A DNA stretch of 16,203 nucleotides from PVC group bacterium (GCA_003565035.1 PXDP01000388.1:1-16203); one strand, 5' to 3'. Shown: positions 1 through 7,584, counted from the first letter of the stretch. A program made the numbers and translations. The notes: generated from the letters alone by a model not told the origin.

Positions 1-213
1 ATGCTGTATGCCCGTCTGGATCCGACGAACCTGCTCCAGGATTTAGAGGTGCAGGGGCGTAACACGGAGCGGCTGGCACTGATGGAGGAATTCAAATCCA
101 TGCCCTTCGGCGCGGTCTGGGACATGCTGTGTGAGCAGGCGGGTGTGCCGGTGGGGGCCGAGTGGCTGAAAGCCATGAATGCCTACGAGAAGGACGTGCT
201 GCTGAAACGGTGA
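1..213 (+). CDS. rhaA: L-rhamnose isomerase, C-terminal fragment (5' end outside window)
   Basis: Only the last ~70 codons are present. The frame is open to base 1 and ends in TGA at 211-213, so the Met at base 1 is probably internal. The stretch containing RLALMEEFKSMPFGAVWDML, then GVPVGAEWL and a final YEKDVLLKR matches, from memory, the C-terminus of L-rhamnose isomerase. That enzyme interconverts L-rhamnose and L-rhamnulose in the cytoplasm at the start of rhamnose catabolism, using a divalent metal. Full-length family members are about 420 residues; the metal-binding residues lie upstream of the window. A rhamnose operon therefore probably ends here. No further rhamnose gene follows on this strand. 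The identification rests on recalled family sequence, not a search. Confidence 0.85.
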   Translation: MLYARLDPTNLLQDLEVQGRNTERLALMEEFKSMPFGAVWDMLCEQAGVPVGAEWLKAMNAYEKDVLLKR

Positions 214-262
214 TGATCCGAGCGTGGAATTCGCGACATGGATGTGGGATGTTTTGCTTTTT

Positions 263-279
263 AAATAACAGGTATTTTT
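263..279. repeat. 17-bp direct repeat, copy 1
   Basis: AAATAACAGGTATTTTT occurs here and again, identical, at 1053-1069. The two copies bracket the toxin-antitoxin pair: this one starts 27 bp beyond the toxin stop codon. AAATA/TATTT could also form a weak AT hairpin around ACAGG, so a terminator-like role is an alternative reading. The remainder of 214-305 contains no gene that I can see. Confidence 0.7.
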
Positions 280-305
280 ATTCCAAAAGTCTGTTTTCTG
301 TGGGC

Positions 306-734
306 TTACCCTTGTTCAGGGTGTCGGATTTCCGGGTCTCCCGGTCTCCAAAAGGCACGGAAATGTGAAAGGTTTAAGGTATACAACACCTCTACGTTGT
401 GCATACGGGCGGCGACCAGATGAAGGTAGTCATAGATGGCACCTCCGGTGATTCCCCGGCCCTGACATTCGGAAAAGGATTCCAGAATCTCGCTGATTTC
501 CATTGAAATGATTTCAACACAGGGCAGGTAATCTTCCTTTATGAGCTGGATAACTAGATTCGGAGGCATTCGAAAACCTTTCCTTCCCCCGGTCAGAGTG
601 CTGAACACCTCGGAAACTGCGTGCACGTACAGTTTGCAATCCGGTCGATCCATCAGGTCCGAACTTTGGGAGTGCCAGTTTTCATCCTCAACCATGGCAG
701 AAACCCACACACTGGAGTCGATCAGATAACTCAT
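306..734 (-). CDS. PIN-domain toxin, VapC-type ribonuclease
   Basis: This 142-residue protein has the order of residues expected of a PIN-domain nuclease. D6 is in LIDSSVW at the first strand, E42 is in AVSEVF, D102 is in AIYDYLH, and T119 and N121 lie in the C-terminal TLNLSHF segment. PIN toxins are Mg2+-dependent ribonucleases, typically cleaving tRNA or rRNA and neutralised by the upstream-encoded antitoxin. The ATG overlaps the antitoxin stop in an ATGA (734-731), as in typical vapBC operons. Length is normal for VapC and all acidic positions are intact, so it appears functional. The RNA target cannot be read from sequence. It is AT-richer than the peptidase and translocase genes of the window. 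Confidence 0.88.
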   Translation of the reverse strand: MSYLIDSSVWVSAMVEDENWHSQSSDLMDRPDCKLYVHAVSEVFSTLTGGRKGFRMPPNLVIQLIKEDYLPCVEIISMEISEILESFSECQGRGITGGAIYDYLHLVAARMHNVEVLYTLNLSHFRAFWRPGDPEIRHPEQG

Positions 735-988
735 CTTGCATCCCGACGCATTTGATCCTCTCGGGATTCCCGAACGGCACGGGCTGCGTCAAAGTCTGTC
801 CATCCCCGCACCACGCGCCGTTTTCCCTCACGGACCAATTCAACTTCGTCCTGAACCGGCTCCAGAATTAAATGCCCCCCTTGAAGCTGGAGACTGAGCT
901 TCGAGCCCGCTTCCAGGTGAAGTGCTTGCCGGAATTCTTTGGGTAAAACCATTCGACCCGCTTTATCAATTTGTAAGGTGGCTGTCAT
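731..988 (-). CDS. AbrB/SpoVT-type antitoxin (VapB-like)
   Basis: I take the ATG at 988-986, giving 85 residues starting MTATLQIDKAGRMVLPKE; the frame also opens further upstream from a GTG at 1039. The first ~48 residues form a swapped-hairpin AbrB-like DNA-binding domain with the usual alternation of IDKAGRMVLPKEFR and a second strand pair ending in LILEP. The charged C-terminal half (Arg/Glu-rich, about residues 50-85) is where such antitoxins wrap their toxin. The gene is translationally coupled to the PIN toxin by an ATGA overlap. The inner start is preferred because the longer version would read through the palindromic operator at 999-1017, and because the domain begins right after this Met. 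The complex would be expected to repress its own promoter. Confidence 0.87.
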   Translation of the reverse strand: MTATLQIDKAGRMVLPKEFRQALHLEAGSKLSLQLQGGHLILEPVQDEVELVREGKRRVVRGWTDFDAARAVRESREDQMRRDAR

Positions 989-998
989 ACCAAACCAG

Positions 999-1017
999 AT
1001 ACCATAAGTTATGGTAT
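999..1017. promoter_or_regulatory. Palindromic operator of the toxin-antitoxin operon
   Basis: ATACCATAAGTTATGGTAT is a perfect inverted repeat: two 9-bp arms around one central base. It ends 10 bp upstream of the antitoxin ATG. On the minus strand a TTGACA (1023-1018), a perfect -35 consensus, directly abuts it, so the palindrome fills the spacer between -35 and any -10 element. The -10 itself is weak (TATCTG at 16-bp spacing). AbrB-type antitoxins usually bind such sites to autoregulate; binding here is inferred. Confidence 0.72.
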
Positions 1018-1052
1018 TGTCAATGGTAATATAAAGCACTCAGCTTTGATTA

Positions 1053-1069
1053 AAATAACAGGTATTTTT
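1053..1069. repeat. 17-bp direct repeat, copy 2
   Basis: Identical to 263-279 over 17 bases and followed by four more T. It lies 65 bp upstream of the antitoxin start and 65 bp before the LRR gene, so the copies delimit a ~0.8-kb segment holding the toxin-antitoxin pair and its operator. Confidence 0.7.
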
Positions 1070-1133
1070 TTTTACGGCGGTTTTCTTCGAATTATCCCTT
1101 GCTCTGGTTTCTGATCTGTTTTACGGTGTAAGT

Positions 1134-2822
1134 ATGAAATTTTTACATCCCTGTTCGTTTTTACGATTTAATTGTTATCTTCTCACCTTTGCGATCTGTT
1201 TTATTTCCGGGTTGTCTGTGCACGCTCAAACCTTTGTGACAAATGACGGTCAATATGAGATAAGCATTGATACGACAGGATTTGCAACGATTGAAGACTA
1301 TCTGGGTACTGATGTTTCAGTAGTAATCCCGAACATCGTTTTCACAGGCCCGTCCGCTTTAGTTGTTCGAGTCATTGGATTCAGCTCTTTTGCGTTCTCC
1401 TCTCTTGAGTTCGTCAGTATTCCGGCTTCTGTGGAGGAAATTGAAGCCTTTGCCTTCCGGGGGAATTCTGCTTTGAGCACCATCGAATTATCAGAAGGCG
1501 TGAAGACGATCGGACCCCATGCGTTTGCAAGTACCGGACTCGAATCCATCGTGATTCCCTCAACGGTTGAATCGCTGTCAAGTACTGCGTTTAGAAGGAC
1601 ACCACTACGAGGGATTACGGTTGCGGAAAATCCGGATATCTCCGCTAATTTCTTTGCAACAGATGATGCGCTTTTCAGTGCTGACGGTACAGAATTCGTT
1701 TATTTTTTAAGGAGAGATGATTCAACGCCTTACCGGATACCGGATGGGGTGGAGGTTATTCAGCATTCTGCATTCTACAGAGCCGATAATCTGTCAGGAA
1801 TTGAATTCCCGCATTCTTTGAAAAGAGTGGAATCGGATGCATTCCGCGAAGCAGATTCTATTGAGGCCGTCGATCTTCCAGTAGGGGTGACGGACATAGG
1901 AATTTATGCTTTTTATGATATCGACCAGCTGACAGATGTGGTCATCCGCGGAAATATACAAAACATAGGTGAGGGTGCATTCGGAAAGCCACGCCCGGAA
2001 AATGGTAGCACGCAGCAGCCTCTGGATCGTGTCCTGTTTTTTTCAGATGCCCCGGACATCTCCATCTACATGGATGATGATCCTGTTTTCGAAAATATGA
2101 ATCCAACTGTGTTCTTTTATTCTGATGCCGCGGGATTTACAACTCCGACATGGGAAGGACTGCCCTCTGTTGAGCTGCAGGTGGAAACGGTGCCCGGATT
2201 TGGTGAAATCCGTCCGGTCCCCCATCAGGAAAACGTGTTTTTCAATGAGCGATTCGGCCGTCTTGATTTCGGGTTGAATTTATCCAACCGCACGGCGGCT
2301 TTCAGTGAGGGATTACAGACTGAGCTGATCGCGTTCAGCGATTCGTTTGTAGCGAGCGCCGAGTACGGGCAAGTAACTCCGGGGGGCGATGAGGGCTGGC
2401 TCTATTCTGAATTGTTTGGCTGGACACATTTCGGTGAGGATTTCAGCCAATATGGCGGGTGGGTATCCACAGAACGGTTTGGCTGGATGAAATTCGAACA
2501 GGCAGGGGGCGAAACCTATCTTTGGGCCAATCATTTACAGACCTGGCTTTCGGTCAATCAGAACGGCAGTTTCTTTAGTTTTGATATCGGTCTAATGGTG
2601 CCGATCACCGGCACGTTGAACCGATATGGTACCCGCATTGGAAGGGTTACAGCCGATCAAACGCTCCCTGCGGGTTGGCTGGCGAGTGATGTATTCGGAT
2701 TTGTCTGGTTTGCCCGGGACGGCACCGCAACCTGGTTCTGGAGTGATAATCGTCAGGAATGGATCGGTATTACGCCCGAGGGTGGTTTATGGTCCACGGC
2801 TGAAGGTCAGTTTCTAAATTGA
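1134..2822 (+). CDS. Secreted BspA-like leucine-rich-repeat protein with Trp-rich C-terminal repeats
   Basis: This 562-residue protein starts with a signal peptide (hydrophobic core about 14-28, cleavage probably after VHA, residue 31). Residues ~80-285 hold LRR_5/BspA-type repeats of ~23 residues with the recurring pattern 'IP..V..I...AF......L'. Examples are SIPASVEEIEAFAF, LSEGVKTIGPHAF, IPDGVEVIQHSAF and LPVGVTDIGIYAF. A linker follows, then from ~418 a Trp-rich tail with three units of the form GW-x3-(S/E/D)-x-FG(W/F) (EGWLYSELFGW, GGWVSTERFGW, AGWLASDVFGF) alternating with LW/FW...QxW units. BspA-like repeats usually mediate adhesion or binding of surface partners. No membrane anchor or sorting motif is visible, so it is exported or surface-associated by inference. 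The Shine-Dalgarno is weak. The gene is much AT-richer than the operon downstream, so transfer or relaxed composition is possible. Confidence 0.82.
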   Translation: MKFLHPCSFLRFNCYLLTFAICFISGLSVHAQTFVTNDGQYEISIDTTGFATIEDYLGTDVSVVIPNIVFTGPSALVVRVIGFSSFAFSSLEFVSIPASVEEIEAFAFRGNSALSTIELSEGVKTIGPHAFASTGLESIVIPSTVESLSSTAFRRTPLRGITVAENPDISANFFATDDALFSADGTEFVYFLRRDDSTPYRIPDGVEVIQHSAFYRADNLSGIEFPHSLKRVESDAFREADSIEAVDLPVGVTDIGIYAFYDIDQLTDVVIRGNIQNIGEGAFGKPRPENGSTQQPLDRVLFFSDAPDISIYMDDDPVFENMNPTVFFYSDAAGFTTPTWEGLPSVELQVETVPGFGEIRPVPHQENVFFNERFGRLDFGLNLSNRTAAFSEGLQTELIAFSDSFVASAEYGQVTPGGDEGWLYSELFGWTHFGEDFSQYGGWVSTERFGWMKFEQAGGETYLWANHLQTWLSVNQNGSFFSFDIGLMVPITGTLNRYGTRIGRVTADQTLPAGWLASDVFGFVWFARDGTATWFWSDNRQEWIGITPEGGLWSTAEGQFLN

Positions 2823-2935
2823 GTTTCAGAAAAATTTTGTGAAATGAGATTGGAAAAAGGGTCAGTGCATTCGACCTTCGCTTCCTGGCGGCAAAAACGC
2901 GACCGCACTCGACGGAGTGAACACGATTGGGCTGG

Positions 2936-3847
2936 CTAAAAACGAATGACAAGGGCAATCGCGAGGGCGACGGCGAGGATGCCGAAGAGGATGGAGCGTT
3001 TGCTGGGGGCGTTTCCATCGAAGAACCAGGCGACGGGGAGCATCATGACCGGCAGGGTGGCGAGGACGGCCTGGACCAGGGCGGCGGGATTGGATTCGAG
3101 GGCGACCATGAGGGTGAGAACCCCGGCAACGGGACCCAGAAGGGTGGAAAGCGCCAGCCAGCCGAGGGGATGGCCCTGGATGCGGCGGTGGGGGATGAGG
3201 TCGGCGGGGCGGTGGTGGATTTTGCTGCCGCGAAGATGCCGGAACCCGAGCCAGAGGAGAACGCAGGCGGCACCGGTGGCGCAGCGGAGCAGGGTGGGCA
3301 TCCAGGGACCGAGGCGGACACCGGCATCGGCGGCCTGGGCGAATCCGAGGCGGCTGACGGCGGCGGAACAGCCCTGCCCGAGGGTGGCGAGCAGGGCGGC
3401 AAGGATGCCGGTGCGGAGTTCGGCGGGGGTGAGATGCTGGCGTTCTTTGGGGGCGACGGCCAGTACGACACAAAGGAGCACGGCGGCGCCGATGGCGAGA
3501 TCCCGCAGTTCGATGGCGGTGCCCAGGAGAAGCCATTCGACGGCCATGGCGGTGGGGGGCGCGAGGCTGGAGACGGCGAGTACGCCGATCCGGGGGCCCA
3601 GCCTGCGGTACACGGCAAAGAGGGCAATGTCCCCGAGGGCGAGGTGCAGAAATCCGGAGAGGGCGAACAGGACCGCGCCGGGGGGCAGACGCAGGACACC
3701 GAGGGAGGCGGCGATGCCGGTGAGGATCAGTGAGGCCAGCACCAGCCGCAGGGCGTTGGCCTGGGCGGATCCGAAGTGCCGGGCAATGCGGGAAGAGCCG
3801 AACCCGGCAAAGGCCCAGAGAATGGCGGTGAGAAAAGCGAAAATCAC
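2936..3847 (-). CDS. DMT-superfamily (EamA) transporter, substrate unknown
   Basis: This 303-residue membrane protein has about ten hydrophobic segments in two halves, the signature of tandem EamA domains. The first half starts with the helix FLTAILWAFAGF and contains LRLVLASLILTGIAASLGVL. The second begins around residue 148 with TGILAALLATLGQGCSAAVS and ends in ILFGILAVALAIALVIRF. DMT transporters move small metabolites such as amino acids, nucleotide sugars or drugs across the inner membrane; the sequence does not tell which. Translation probably starts at GTG (3847-3845), overlapping the peptidase stop as GTGA, so the two genes are translationally coupled. A charged, His/Arg-rich loop (~206-225) sits between helices of the second half. 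Downstream, 2823-2935 separates it from the convergent LRR gene and holds no gene. Confidence 0.85.
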   Translation of the reverse strand: MIFAFLTAILWAFAGFGSSRIARHFGSAQANALRLVLASLILTGIAASLGVLRLPPGAVLFALSGFLHLALGDIALFAVYRRLGPRIGVLAVSSLAPPTAMAVEWLLLGTAIELRDLAIGAAVLLCVVLAVAPKERQHLTPAELRTGILAALLATLGQGCSAAVSRLGFAQAADAGVRLGPWMPTLLRCATGAACVLLWLGFRHLRGSKIHHRPADLIPHRRIQGHPLGWLALSTLLGPVAGVLTLMVALESNPAALVQAVLATLPVMMLPVAWFFDGNAPSKRSILFGILAVALAIALVIRF

Positions 3848-5895
3848 AGGGGGGGGCTTTCTTCGAGCAGGCCGTCGCGGCGGAGGAGGGCTTCGGGATC
3901 GGGTTCACGGCCGAGAAATTCCCGGAAAAGCTCCATGGGGGGGCGGCTGCCGCCTTTGGAGAGAATGGTTTCGCGGAGGCGGTCGGCGGTGGGACGGTGG
4001 AAGAGTCCGTTTTGCTGAAAGATGCTGAAGACATCGGCTTCGAGGACTTCGGCCCATTTGTAGGAATAATAGCCGGCCGCATATCCGCCGGAGAAGATAT
4101 GCTGGAAGGCGGGGGAGAGGGCGGTGCCGGGCTGGCGGGGGAAGAGGGCGAGATCGGCGATGGCCTCCTGTTCAAAGGCGATGAGGTCGTCGCCGAGGTC
4201 CTCCGGATCGGTGGTGTGCCAGGCGAGGTCGAGTTTGCCGAAGGTGATCTGGCGGACGGCCTGGTAGCCTTTCTGGAAGCGCTGCGCGGCCTGAATACGG
4301 TCAATAAATTCGGCGGGAATGGGCTCTCCGGTCTGAACATGCCGGGCATGTTCGCGGAGGAATTCGGGGTCAGTGAGCCAGTTTTCGAGGAGTTGGGAGG
4401 GCAGTTCGACAAAGTCCCAGAAGACGTTGACGCCGGAAACGCTGCGGAGGGTGCATTCGCTGAGGAGTTCGTGAAGGGCGTGGCCGAATTCGTGGAAGAG
4501 GGTGCGGGCCTCGTCGAGGGTGAGCAGGGAGGGGCCGTCGACCGGCGGGGTGAAGTTGGCGACGATGGCGACATCGGGGCGCTGGACCGCACCGTTCCAG
4601 AGGCCCTGTCCGAGGAGATCGTTCATCCAGGCTCCGGGGCGTTTGGTGGGGCGGGGGAAGGGATCGATGTAGAGGTGGCCGATGAGATGTCCGTCGCGGC
4701 TGTCCTCCACGCGGTAGGTGGTGACATCCTCGCGGTAGAGCGGCAGATCGCTCACCGGAACAAAGCGCAGAGAGAAAAGGCGGTCACAGAGAGCGAAAAC
4801 CGCGTTGAGTGTCGCGGTATATTCGAAGTAGGGGCGCAGGGCCTCCTGGTCGAGCTGGTAGGCGCATTGTTTGAGCTTTTCGGACCAGTAGGCGTAGTCC
4901 CAGGGATGGAGATCGGCTTCGCCGGTGTGCAGTTCTTTCAGGGCCCGGATTTCTTCGAGATCGCGGCGGGCGGCGGGTATGACCTTGGGCAGCATGGTTT
5001 CGTAGAAGGCATCGAGGGTCCCGAGGTTTTGGGCCATGCGGCGTTCGAGGGTGTAGGCGGCATGGTGGGGATATCCCAAAAGCCGGGCGCGGCGGTGGCG
5101 GAGGGTCAGGAGATCACGGATGACCTCCAGGTTGCTGTTTTCTCCGCGGATGCAGCGCTGCTGATAGGCCAGATACATATCACGTCGGAGGGAGGCCCCG
5201 GGGCAGTAGGTCATGAACGCGATAAAACTGGGCATATCCAGGGTGAAGGCCCAGGCACCGGGGCGGTTCTCGTCTTCGGCTTTTTTGCGGGCGGCGGCTT
5301 TGGCACTGGCGGGAAGGGGGGCGATCAGGGACTCGTCTTCAATCCAGAGGCGGTAGGCCTGGGTGTCTTTGAGCACGTTTTCGGCAAAGCGGGGGCCGAG
5401 GATGCTCAGTTGGTTGTCGATGTCCCGAAGTTCGATTTGCCGGTCGGGTTCCAGGGCGGCACCGTTGCGCTGAAAGGACTGGAGATGGTTTTCCAGAGCG
5501 GTGGTTTCTTCAGGGCTGAGTCCGCATTCCCGGCGGCGGTCCCACAGCTCGGCGATGCGGGCGTAGAGATCGGGATTAAAGCGCAAATCGCTCGAGAAGG
5601 CGGACAGCAGGGGGGGGATTTCTTTGGAGAGTGCCTGAAGTTCAGGCGTGCCGTCCACATTGAGCAGATGGAAATAGAGAGAGGCGATACGGTCTGCCGC
5701 CTCGTCACAGGCTTCGAGGGGCAGGAGGGTGTTTTCCACGGATGCGGGCTCCTGATTTTGAAGAAGCAGGCGGATTTTTTCCCGCGCGGCATCCAGGGCA
5801 TCCCTGAGAGCGGGGAGAATATCTGCCGCGTTTACGTTCTCAAAGGGTAAAGGATGGTGATGGGTGAACAAAGTGGAGAGGGGGGGGGTGCTCAT
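3844..5895 (-). CDS. M3-family zinc oligopeptidase (oligopeptidase A / peptidyl-dipeptidase type)
   Basis: At 683 residues this has the normal length of the M3A peptidases OpdA/PrlC and Dcp. The thermolysin-like zinc motif HEFGH is at 468-472: H468 and H472 bind Zn and E469 is the general base. The third ligand would be E497 in DFVELPSQ. Near the end, H599 and the segment GYAAGYYSY (604-612) form the conserved substrate-binding stretch. There is no signal peptide, so a cytosolic enzyme degrading short peptides, such as cleaved signal peptides, is expected. Choosing between oligopeptidase A and dipeptidyl carboxypeptidase activity is not possible here. It is the first gene of an operon with the EamA transporter. 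The coding strand has long C tracts: nine C just after the start (5880-5888), and eight C at 5610-5617 and at 3849-3856 next to the stop. Confidence 0.93.
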   Translation of the reverse strand: MSTPPLSTLFTHHHPLPFENVNAADILPALRDALDAAREKIRLLLQNQEPASVENTLLPLEACDEAADRIASLYFHLLNVDGTPELQALSKEIPPLLSAFSSDLRFNPDLYARIAELWDRRRECGLSPEETTALENHLQSFQRNGAALEPDRQIELRDIDNQLSILGPRFAENVLKDTQAYRLWIEDESLIAPLPASAKAAARKKAEDENRPGAWAFTLDMPSFIAFMTYCPGASLRRDMYLAYQQRCIRGENSNLEVIRDLLTLRHRRARLLGYPHHAAYTLERRMAQNLGTLDAFYETMLPKVIPAARRDLEEIRALKELHTGEADLHPWDYAYWSEKLKQCAYQLDQEALRPYFEYTATLNAVFALCDRLFSLRFVPVSDLPLYREDVTTYRVEDSRDGHLIGHLYIDPFPRPTKRPGAWMNDLLGQGLWNGAVQRPDVAIVANFTPPVDGPSLLTLDEARTLFHEFGHALHELLSECTLRSVSGVNVFWDFVELPSQLLENWLTDPEFLREHARHVQTGEPIPAEFIDRIQAAQRFQKGYQAVRQITFGKLDLAWHTTDPEDLGDDLIAFEQEAIADLALFPRQPGTALSPAFQHIFSGGYAAGYYSYKWAEVLEADVFSIFQQNGLFHRPTADRLRETILSKGGSRPPMELFREFLGREPDPEALLRRDGLLEESPPL

Positions 5896-5907
5896 AGATT
5901 TCGTTCT

Positions 5908-6050
5908 CTATATCTTCACAATCAGGAAGAGTCCAATCACGAACCTACAAAAAAAAGAACTTTCGCTTAACAAATTTCAGGCTCAGTTGTATATTCCCTA
6001 TATCTTCACTCCCCTGAAAGACCTTAATCATGAATATACAAAAAAGAACC
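5908..6050 (+). repeat. Imperfect duplication of the toroid-gene leader and start region
   Basis: In the divergent spacer between the peptidase and toroid genes, CTATATCTTCAC occurs at 5908-5919 and 5998-6009. About 27 bases after each copy comes a similar block: AATCACGAACCTAC (5935-5948) and AATCATGAATATAC (6026-6039), both followed by an A run and AGAAC. The second block contains the toroid gene's start codon ATG; the first has ACG at that place. Weaker similarity continues into GCTTAACA versus GCTTGAACA and CTCAG. The upstream unit thus looks like a decayed copy, offset by ~90 bp, of the leader and first codons of the gene. No clean promoter was identified in either unit. Confidence 0.55.
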
Positions 6051-7541
6051 AAGCTTGAACATTATCTCAGCGTTTTCATTTCCGTCATTGTGAATGGCGG
6101 TTTGTTTGCGGCCATGCTGATTTACATTACCTTTGACAACAATCAGGATAATGAGCTGCAGCAGACGATGGTCATTGATCCGGTGGATCAGGAAGTCATT
6201 GATGAGATTGAGGAGGAAATCGTCGAGGAAGTCACCGACATGCAGGAGATGCAGGACTTCACAGATTTCCAGGACTTTGATATGGAAGTTGATACCGATT
6301 TTGAGCCGGATCAGGAGGTGATGGACGCTCCTCCCGATGCGGATATGACTCAGTTGACGGAGTTGCTCTCGGACATTGCCAGTCCGGTGGTCATGTCTGG
6401 AATGATGCCGGGGCGGACGGCTCTGATGCGCCAACAGGGGCTGCAACGGTACTCCGGCGGGATGGGGGATCAGACCGAGGCGGCGGTGCAGCGGGCACTA
6501 CGCTGGCTGCAGTCGGTGCAATTGTCCAATGGTTCCTGGAATAAGGAAGGAACCAGCGGGAACGGGAATGCGGGATACACCGGGTTGGCACTGCTGACGT
6601 TCCTGTCCAACGGTCAAACACCGTCATCCGCTGAATTCGGCGAGACGGTGTCGCGGGCGATTCGTTATTTAGTGGAATCCCAGAGTCGTGACGGTTTGAT
6701 TACCGGCGGTGGCCGGGAGGTGTATTCCCATCCCATGGCCACGTATGCATTGGCGGAGGCGTATACGATGACCGGGAATGTGCTGTTGCGCGAGCCGCTG
6801 GAGCGTGCGATTCAGGTCATCATCCGCGGGCAGATGGCGGATGGCGGATTCCCGGGACCCGGCGGTGCTCCCACATACCGCTATGGCGGAGGCGGTCGCA
6901 GCGACAACTCGGTGAACGCCTGGCACGTACAGGCGCTGAAAGCCTGTGTCATTGCTGCGGATGTGCATAACATGGAGATTCCGGAGCTGGAATCGACTTT
7001 CCAAAAAGCGATGGACGGGATGCTTCGGCTTACCCGAACTCAGGACAACATGCTGGGCTTTGGCTATACGAGTCCGGGATCGCGGGAAATTCTTACGTCC
7101 GCAGGTGCCCTTTGTCTGCATTTGGCGGGGCGCGCACGGGCCTCGGAGACCCGGGCATCCTTGAATTTTATCACCCGGCATGGCTCGCCGGAATGGGGGA
7201 CATCTCCCAATCCACGTGAATACGGCGGAACGATTAACCTCTGGTATTACACGATTCAGGCCTTGTTTCACAACAACCCGGACGGCCGGGCGTTTCAACA
7301 GTATAATCGCGGGATGGCCACGGCATTGGTGCAAAACCAGAATCCCGAAGGCTACTGGGAATGTTTAAGTCAGCGGGGGAGCGGTCAGGGACGCGTGTAT
7401 AACACGACGCTGGCATCTCTGGGACTCATGGTGTACTACCGCTATTTGCCCACAACGCAGGCGGACCGGATTCAGCAACAGCCGGCGGCTGCGCCTCAGA
7501 CCGGTCCGGTGGATGATGATATCATTACGATCACGCTCTGA
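6030..7541 (+). CDS. TolA/TonB-like membrane anchor fused to an alpha/alpha-toroid (prenyltransferase/squalene-oxidase repeat) domain, paralogue 1
   Basis: 503 residues. Residues 1-12 are a short basic cytoplasmic tail and 13-34 one TM helix (ISVIVNGGLFAAMLIYITF), giving a single-pass protein with its bulk in the periplasm. S18-x3-N22 lines up with S18-x3-H22 of E. coli TolA, and MVIDP (47-51) with TolA's MVDP. A very acidic linker (~49-113) follows. From ~147 come six helix-pair repeats with QW-like turns: LRWLQSVQLSNGSW, YLVESQSRDG, VIIRGQMADGGF, a degenerate RLTRTQDN, FITRHGSPEW and LVQNQNPEGYW. This is the fold of squalene cyclases and protein prenyltransferases, but no DxDD or zinc-site motif is evident, so catalysis is not supported. 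It ends in DDIITITL. It may head an operon with rfaE1. It is a paralogue of the gene at 10254. Function unknown; a binding or scaffolding role is my inference. Confidence 0.8.
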   Translation: MNIQKRTKLEHYLSVFISVIVNGGLFAAMLIYITFDNNQDNELQQTMVIDPVDQEVIDEIEEEIVEEVTDMQEMQDFTDFQDFDMEVDTDFEPDQEVMDAPPDADMTQLTELLSDIASPVVMSGMMPGRTALMRQQGLQRYSGGMGDQTEAAVQRALRWLQSVQLSNGSWNKEGTSGNGNAGYTGLALLTFLSNGQTPSSAEFGETVSRAIRYLVESQSRDGLITGGGREVYSHPMATYALAEAYTMTGNVLLREPLERAIQVIIRGQMADGGFPGPGGAPTYRYGGGGRSDNSVNAWHVQALKACVIAADVHNMEIPELESTFQKAMDGMLRLTRTQDNMLGFGYTSPGSREILTSAGALCLHLAGRARASETRASLNFITRHGSPEWGTSPNPREYGGTINLWYYTIQALFHNNPDGRAFQQYNRGMATALVQNQNPEGYWECLSQRGSGQGRVYNTTLASLGLMVYYRYLPTTQADRIQQQPAAAPQTGPVDDDIITITL

Positions 7542-7584
7542 TTTTCCGCTCGCTTCTCCGGGAATCAGCCGTTAATTCCGGCGC

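Noticed and set aside
2906..2919. Short hairpin CACTC-GACG-GAGTG between the convergent LRR and transporter genes as a terminator
   Set aside because: Five-base stem, and the only T run on the minus strand begins several bases after it; too weak to call.
2862..4592. Other long open frames overlapping the transporter and peptidase (2862-4592 minus, 2927-3733 and 2946-4028 plus)
   Set aside because: Their products are Pro/Ser/Arg- or Gly/Glu-rich low-complexity sequences, frame shadows of GC-rich genes.
3997..5850. A 617-codon open frame antisense to the M3 peptidase
   Set aside because: It is Gly/Glu-rich with no family resemblance, as expected from the complement of a GC-rich gene with strong codon bias. 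The minus-strand frame has a full catalytic motif set and normal length.
6030..7541. Annotating the toroid proteins as squalene cyclase or protein prenyltransferase
   Set aside because: The repeats fit the fold but no DxDD acid motif or prenyltransferase zinc triad was found, and the TolA-like anchor plus acidic linker do not fit either enzyme.
7558..7581. Hairpin just upstream of rfaE1 as an attenuator or terminator
   Set aside because: The stem has a bulge and a 9-nt loop, with no T tract; mentioned only in the rfaE1 entry.
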